Source of the DNA: an uncultured Oscillibacter sp.
GTDB lineage: Bacteria > Bacillota > Clostridia > Oscillospirales > Oscillospiraceae
Assembly: GCA_947245315.1 (NCBI GenBank)
Contig: CAMXNV010000098.1
Coordinates: 1 to 8,076, forward strand
Length of the DNA stretch: 8,076 bases
Reading direction: 5' to 3'
Shown in pieces: positions 5,077 to 8,076 of this stretch. Position 1 is the first letter of the stretch; every line of letters starts with the position of its first letter. A program made the position numbers and the translations under genes. Under the pieces are notes generated by a model. It saw only the letters and a list, made by a program, of their open reading frames with translations, ran no database searches and was not told where the DNA came from.

Positions 5077-6093
5077 ATGTACAGTTTCCGAAACGACTAC
5101 AGCGAGGGCGCCCACCCCAAGGTGCTCAAGGCCCTCACCGAGACCAATCTGGAGCAGACCTGCGGCTACGGCCTGGACCCCCATTGCGCCCGGGCGGCGG
5201 AGCTCATCCGCACCCTCTGCGCCGCCCCGGAGGCGGACGTCCACTTTCTGGTGGGGGGCACCCAGGCGAACCTGGTGGTCATTGAGGCCCTGACCAAGCC
5301 CTATGAGGCGGTGATCGCCGCCCACACGGGCCACATCCACGTCCACGAGACCGGGGCCGTGGAGGCCACGGGCCGGAAGGTGCTGGCGGTCCCCAGCCCC
5401 GACGGGAAGCTCACCCCCGCCCTCATCGAGTCCGTGCCGGAGCTCCACAGCAACGAGCACCAGGTGAAGCCCGCCATGGTCTATGTCTCCAACACCACGG
5501 AGATCGGAACCGTCTACTCCAAGGCGGAGCTGGCGGCCCTCCGGGCGTGCTGCGACCAGCACGGCCTCCTCCTCTTCCTGGACGGGGCCCGGCTGGGCTC
5601 CGCCCTGGCCTGTTCGGATCTGACCCTTCCCGACTACGCCGCCCTCACCGACGCCTTTTACATCGGCGGCACCAAGAACGGCGCCCTCTTCGGGGAGGCC
5701 CTGGTGTTCTCCCGCCCCCGGGAGGACTTCCGCTGGTACATGAAGCGCCGGGGGGCCATGCTGGCCAAGGGCCGCCTGCTGGGCGTCCAGTTCCAGGCCC
5801 TGCTGGAGGACGGCGCCTTCCTGGACGCCGCCCGCCACGCCAACGCCCTGGCCCTCCGCCTCCGGGACGGCATCGCGGCCCAGGGCTACTCCTTGCCGGT
5901 GGAGTCTCCCTCCAACCAGCAGTTCCCCGTGCTGCCCAACGAGACCGTCCGGCGGCTCCAGGAGCTGGGCTATGAATTTGAGATCGACCACGCCGTGGAC
6001 GGCGGTCACACTCAGATCCGGCTGGTCACCAGCTGGGCGACGCCGGAGCGGGCCGTGGAGGACTTCCTCCGGGACCTGGCCTCCTGCAAGTAA
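5077..6093 (+). CDS. Threonine aldolase / beta-eliminating lyase family PLP enzyme
   Basis: This 338-residue fold-type I PLP protein has the family order: FRNDYSEGAHP (4-14), the phosphate-binding GGTQANL (60-66), AAHTGHIHVHETGA (81-94), VSNTTEIGTVYS (137-148), FLDGARLG (167-174) with Asp169 for the pyridine nitrogen, and FYIGGTKNGALFGE (194-207). Lys200 should carry the cofactor. Characterised relatives split L-threonine or L-allo-threonine into glycine and acetaldehyde in the cytoplasm. The GGTKNG lysine context differs from the SLSKG type of enterobacterial LtaE, so the exact substrate is uncertain and I withhold a symbol. The ATG has GGAGG (5067-5071) 5 bases upstream. The gene is single, divergent from the lipoprotein operon and closed by a strong hairpin terminator. 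Confidence 0.9.
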   Translation: MYSFRNDYSEGAHPKVLKALTETNLEQTCGYGLDPHCARAAELIRTLCAAPEADVHFLVGGTQANLVVIEALTKPYEAVIAAHTGHIHVHETGAVEATGRKVLAVPSPDGKLTPALIESVPELHSNEHQVKPAMVYVSNTTEIGTVYSKAELAALRACCDQHGLLLFLDGARLGSALACSDLTLPDYAALTDAFYIGGTKNGALFGEALVFSRPREDFRWYMKRRGAMLAKGRLLGVQFQALLEDGAFLDAARHANALALRLRDGIAAQGYSLPVESPSNQQFPVLPNETVRRLQELGYEFEIDHAVDGGHTQIRLVTSWATPERAVEDFLRDLASCK

Positions 6094-6104
6094 CCTTCCC
6101 GACG

Positions 6105-6133
6105 CGCCCCCTCCGGGCTGACCGGAGGGGGCG
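6105..6133 (+). terminator. Intrinsic terminator of the aldolase-like gene
   Basis: A perfect 12-bp stem, CGCCCCCTCCGG (6105-6116) with CCGGAGGGGGCG (6122-6133), closes a 5-base GCTGA loop and is followed by TTTCGC. It begins 11 bases after the stop codon. The T-run is short, but the stem is very strong. On the minus strand no T-run follows, so it mainly serves the plus strand. Confidence 0.85.
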
Positions 6134-6151
6134 TTTCGCAAAGGGAGAAAA

Positions 6152-6177
6152 GGGCGGACACGCGGGTCCGCCCCTAC
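6152..6177 (-). repeat. REP-like palindrome, copy 3, acting as terminator
   Basis: On the minus strand: GTAG (6174-6177), stem GGGCGGAC, loop CCGCGT, stem GTCCGCCC, then TTTTCTCCCTTT. Stem and position match copies 1 and 2. The hairpin plus T-rich tail makes a plausible intrinsic terminator for the small-protein/ktr transcript. The TAG stop of the small protein is the last three bases of the GTAG. Confidence 0.65.
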
Positions 6178-6356
6178 TGGATGTGCTCCTCGGGGAAGCC
6201 GTCCAGCACCCGGAAGCCCATCTCCTCGGACGTGGCCAGGGGGTACTTGTAGATGGAATCCGGGTCCTGGATGGGGCAGATTCTCTTTTCCGGCTCCAGG
6301 CGGAGAAACGGTTTCCCGTCATCCTGGTTGTTCACTGCGCGTCTGTTCTCTGACAT
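6174..6356 (-). CDS. Small uncharacterised protein, 60 residues
   Basis: I do not recognise this protein. The ATG at 6354-6356 follows an excellent ribosome site, AGGTGAT (6361-6367); a GTG three codons upstream lies within that site and is rejected. The product starts MSENRRAVNNQDDGKP and ends in GFPEEHIQ. It is charged and acidic overall, with one cysteine (in RICPIQDPDS), no membrane helix and no signal peptide, so it is probably cytoplasmic. It begins 40 bases after ktrA stops, on the same strand, and may share its transcript. Its stop codon falls within the GTAG of a REP-like palindrome, so its C-terminus may have been set by that element. G+C-rich codon use resembles the neighbours, which supports a real gene. 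Confidence 0.65.
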   Translation of the reverse strand: MSENRRAVNNQDDGKPFLRLEPEKRICPIQDPDSIYKYPLATSEEMGFRVLDGFPEEHIQ

Positions 6357-6360
6357 TGCA

Positions 6361-6367
6361 ATCACCT
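6361..6367 (-). promoter_or_regulatory. Ribosome binding site of the small protein
   Basis: AGGTGAT on the minus strand matches the 3' part of the AGGAGGTGAT consensus and lies 4 bases (6 from the AGGTG core) before ATG at 6356. It is the main support for this short gene and for its ATG start. Confidence 0.65.
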
Positions 6368-6396
6368 CAGAGGAAGCATGCGCAGAAATTCAAGTT

Positions 6397-7050
6397 CTAT
6401 GAACGCAAATTCATCAGGCGGATGCCCGCCTCCTTGTCCCCGGCCACGATCAGGTGGGCGTCCTCCCGGAAGCGATAGTTGGGGTCCACCAGGGGCACCA
6501 CCACGTCCCCGCTCTTCACGCCCAGGATGTTCACGTTGTACTTCCGCCGGACCTCCAGCTCCATCACCGTCCGGCCCTCCCACTCCTGGGGGACCTCCAG
6601 CTCGAAGATGGCGAACTTGGGGGTCAGCTCAAAGTAGTCGAAGACGTTCTCGGCGGAGAAGCGGGTGGCCACCCGGCGGGCCATGTCCATCTCCGTGTGG
6701 ACCACGAAGTCCGCCCCGATCTTCCGGAGGAACTTGATCTGCCGCTCCTGGTCCGCCCGGGCCACCACGAACTTGGCCCCCAGGTCCTTCAAAGCGGCGG
6801 TGGCCTCCAGGGAGCACTGGAAGTCGTCCCGCACACAGACGAAGCAGATGTCGAAATCCGGCACCCCCAGGGAGGCCAGCACCTGCTCGTCCTGGCAGTC
6901 CCCCACGCAGGCGGCGGTGGCCTGCCCGGCCACCCGGGCCACCTTGTCCTCGTCCTTGTCCAGCACCATGACCTCGTTCCCCAGCTCCAGCAGGTAGCGG
7001 GTCAGGTGTACCCCGAAGCGGCCCATGCCGATGACCAAAAAGGATTTCAT
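6397..7050 (-). CDS. ktrA: Ktr/Trk potassium uptake regulatory subunit (RCK protein)
   Basis: This 217-residue single-RCK protein matches KtrA size (about 220), not the double-RCK TrkA of enterobacteria (about 460). Residues 1-120 form the Rossmann RCK_N domain: VIGMGRFG (6-13) for the dinucleotide, Asp31 at the end of the second strand, and VARADQ at 96-101. Residues about 135-217 form RCK_C/TrkA_C with the NVNILGVKSGDVVVPLVDPNYRFREDAHLIVAG pattern (given here only as a position guide, roughly 172-205). In known systems a cytoplasmic ring of this subunit binds ATP/ADP and, through RCK_C in several Firmicutes, c-di-AMP to gate KtrB. Its AAGGAGG (7060-7066) overlaps the ktrB stop codon, implying coupled translation. 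The symbol trkA is also used. Confidence 0.92.
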   Translation of the reverse strand: MKSFLVIGMGRFGVHLTRYLLELGNEVMVLDKDEDKVARVAGQATAACVGDCQDEQVLASLGVPDFDICFVCVRDDFQCSLEATAALKDLGAKFVVARADQERQIKFLRKIGADFVVHTEMDMARRVATRFSAENVFDYFELTPKFAIFELEVPQEWEGRTVMELEVRRKYNVNILGVKSGDVVVPLVDPNYRFREDAHLIVAGDKEAGIRLMNLRS

Positions 7051-7065
7051 AGACGCCAGCCTCCT

Positions 7066-8076
7066 TTATCCAATCAAAATCTTCTCCGGCATATAGCGCA
7101 GCCCGTTCCCGGCGGCCCGGCCCTTGGTCACCGCCATGGCCACGGACATGCTCCCCACCCGTCCGGCGAACATCATCAGCATCACCGTCCACTTGGAGAG
7201 CAGCGGCAGGGACGCCGTCAAATTCCGGCTCAGGCCCACGGTGCTCATGGCGGAGACCGTCTCGTACAGCGCGTCCGTCAGCTCCGCCCCCTGGACGCAC
7301 AGCACCATGCAGCCCAGCAGCGCCCCGAAGAGGTAGAGCCCCGCGGCGGAATAGGCCTTATGGATGTCCCCCTCGTCCAGGCGGCGGCGGAAGGCGTTCA
7401 CGTCGTCCTGCCGCCAAATCCTGGCCCGGACTCCCAGCAGCAGCACGGCGAAGGTGTTCACCTTCACGCCGCCGCCGGTGGACCCGGAGGCCGCGCCCAC
7501 GAACATCAAAAGCAGCATCAGCAGCACGCCCCCTTGGCTCAGGGCGGCCTGGTCCACGGAGGCGAAGCCCGCCGTCCGGGCCGTCACCGACTGGAAGGCG
7601 GCCATCAGCGCCCGCCTGGGCGCCGGGGCCCCGGCGAAGGCGGCGTTCCCCTCCAGGAAGTAGAAGGCCACGGCTCCCACGGCGAAGAGGACCATGGTCA
7701 TGGTGAAGGCCAGCTTGGAGTGGAGCCGCCAGCGGCGGAAGTGCCGCCCGTGGGTCAGCACGTCGTCCCACACCAGGAAGCCCAGGCCCCCGCAGATAAT
7801 CAGGGCCATGAGCACCAGGTTCAAAAGGGGCTCCCCCGCCTCCGAGGTGATGGACGCGCCGGTTCCCAGCAGGTCGAAGCCCGCGTTGCAGAAGGCGGAG
7901 ACCGCGTGGAACAGGGCCATCCAGAGGCCCCTCCCCAGCCCGTACCTGGGGCAGAACCAGAGGGCCAGCAGCGCCGCCCCCGTCCCCTCGCAGAGGAAGG
8001 TGACCAGCAGCGCCCGCCGGGCCAGCCGCACCACGCCCCCCAGCTGGAGGGCCCCCACGCTGTCCTGGAGCAGGGC
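7066..8076 (-). CDS. ktrB: Ktr/Trk potassium uptake membrane subunit, N-terminus outside window
   Basis: The reading frame stays open to the right edge, so 336 residues of a protein of about 450 are visible and roughly the first quarter is missing. An internal GTG near 8058 is not the start: the frame continues as ALLQDSVGALQLGG, family-typical sequence. Of the four pore loops, three are seen (numbering from the edge): NAGF at about 64-67, RTAGFAS at 167-173 and TVGLS at 279-283, each with its filter glycine. SGSTGGGVKVNTF at 197-209 is the glycine-rich intramembrane loop, and GRVGSMS at 305-311 carries the conserved arginine of the last helix. KtrB forms the K+ translocating dimer, gated by the KtrA ring encoded immediately downstream. 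Any promoter or riboswitch lies outside the window. Confidence 0.93.
   Translation of the reverse strand, partial: ALLQDSVGALQLGGVVRLARRALLVTFLCEGTGAALLALWFCPRYGLGRGLWMALFHAVSAFCNAGFDLLGTGASITSEAGEPLLNLVLMALIICGGLGFLVWDDVLTHGRHFRRWRLHSKLAFTMTMVLFAVGAVAFYFLEGNAAFAGAPAPRRALMAAFQSVTARTAGFASVDQAALSQGGVLLMLLLMFVGAASGSTGGGVKVNTFAVLLLGVRARIWRQDDVNAFRRRLDEGDIHKAYSAAGLYLFGALLGCMVLCVQGAELTDALYETVSAMSTVGLSRNLTASLPLLSKWTVMLMMFAGRVGSMSVAMAVTKGRAAGNGLRYMPEKILIG

Noticed and set aside
5017..6141. Minus-strand open frame of 374 codons opposite the aldolase-like gene
   Set aside because: Antisense shadow that also runs through the terminator hairpin and into the promoter leader.
7066..8058. Treating the GTG at 8056-8058 as the start of ktrB
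   Set aside because: The frame and family similarity continue to the window edge and the first pore loop is missing, so the gene is cut by the window.

Overview
The window looks like chromosomal DNA of a high-G+C, anaerobic gut Firmicute, most likely in the Oscillospiraceae (Flavonifractor / Pseudoflavonifractor / Intestinimonas-like). This is an inference. It rests on GC-rich codon use, strong AGGAGG-type Shine-Dalgarno sites, a single-RCK Ktr-type potassium system, a DUF4358 lipoprotein + MBOAT + DHHW operon, and short dispersed GC-rich palindromes between genes. No phage, transposase, CRISPR array, rRNA or tRNA gene was seen.

Layout from left to right. Positions 1-131 are non-coding and packed with small hairpins. 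fumC (class II fumarase) occupies 132-1493 on the minus strand and has its own promoter. A 400-base gene-free stretch (1494-1893) holds that promoter, several palindromes and an inverted pair of REP-like repeats. A three-gene minus-strand operon follows, transcribed from 4921 down to 1894: DUF4358 lipoprotein, MBOAT membrane O-acyltransferase, and DHHW/AlgJ-like extracytoplasmic protein. The intergenic region 4922-5076 carries two divergent promoters that occupy almost the same DNA. One drives the operon; the other drives a plus-strand PLP enzyme of the threonine aldolase family (5077-6093). That gene ends in a strong hairpin terminator. Next, on the minus strand, come a 60-residue orphan protein (6174-6356), ktrA/trkA (6397-7050) and ktrB/trkH (7066 to beyond the window), probably one transcript read from right to left. 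A third copy of the REP-like palindrome sits directly at the 3' end of that transcript.

How the genes work together. KtrA and KtrB form a gated potassium uptake system. The MBOAT and DHHW proteins resemble AlgI and AlgJ/AlgX, which move acyl (usually acetyl) groups across the membrane onto an extracellular polymer; the lipoprotein is probably an accessory part of that machine. Fumarase and the aldolase-like enzyme are central-metabolism genes with no evident link to their neighbours. In each tight operon junction the downstream ribosome binding site overlaps the upstream stop codon, which suggests translational coupling.

Most coding content is ordinary. The points that deserve a second look are the GTAG-headed REP-like palindromes (including an inverted, BIME-like pair and one copy that supplies a stop codon), the hairpin cluster at the left end, the interlocked divergent promoters, the orphan acylation operon and the small protein after ktrA.
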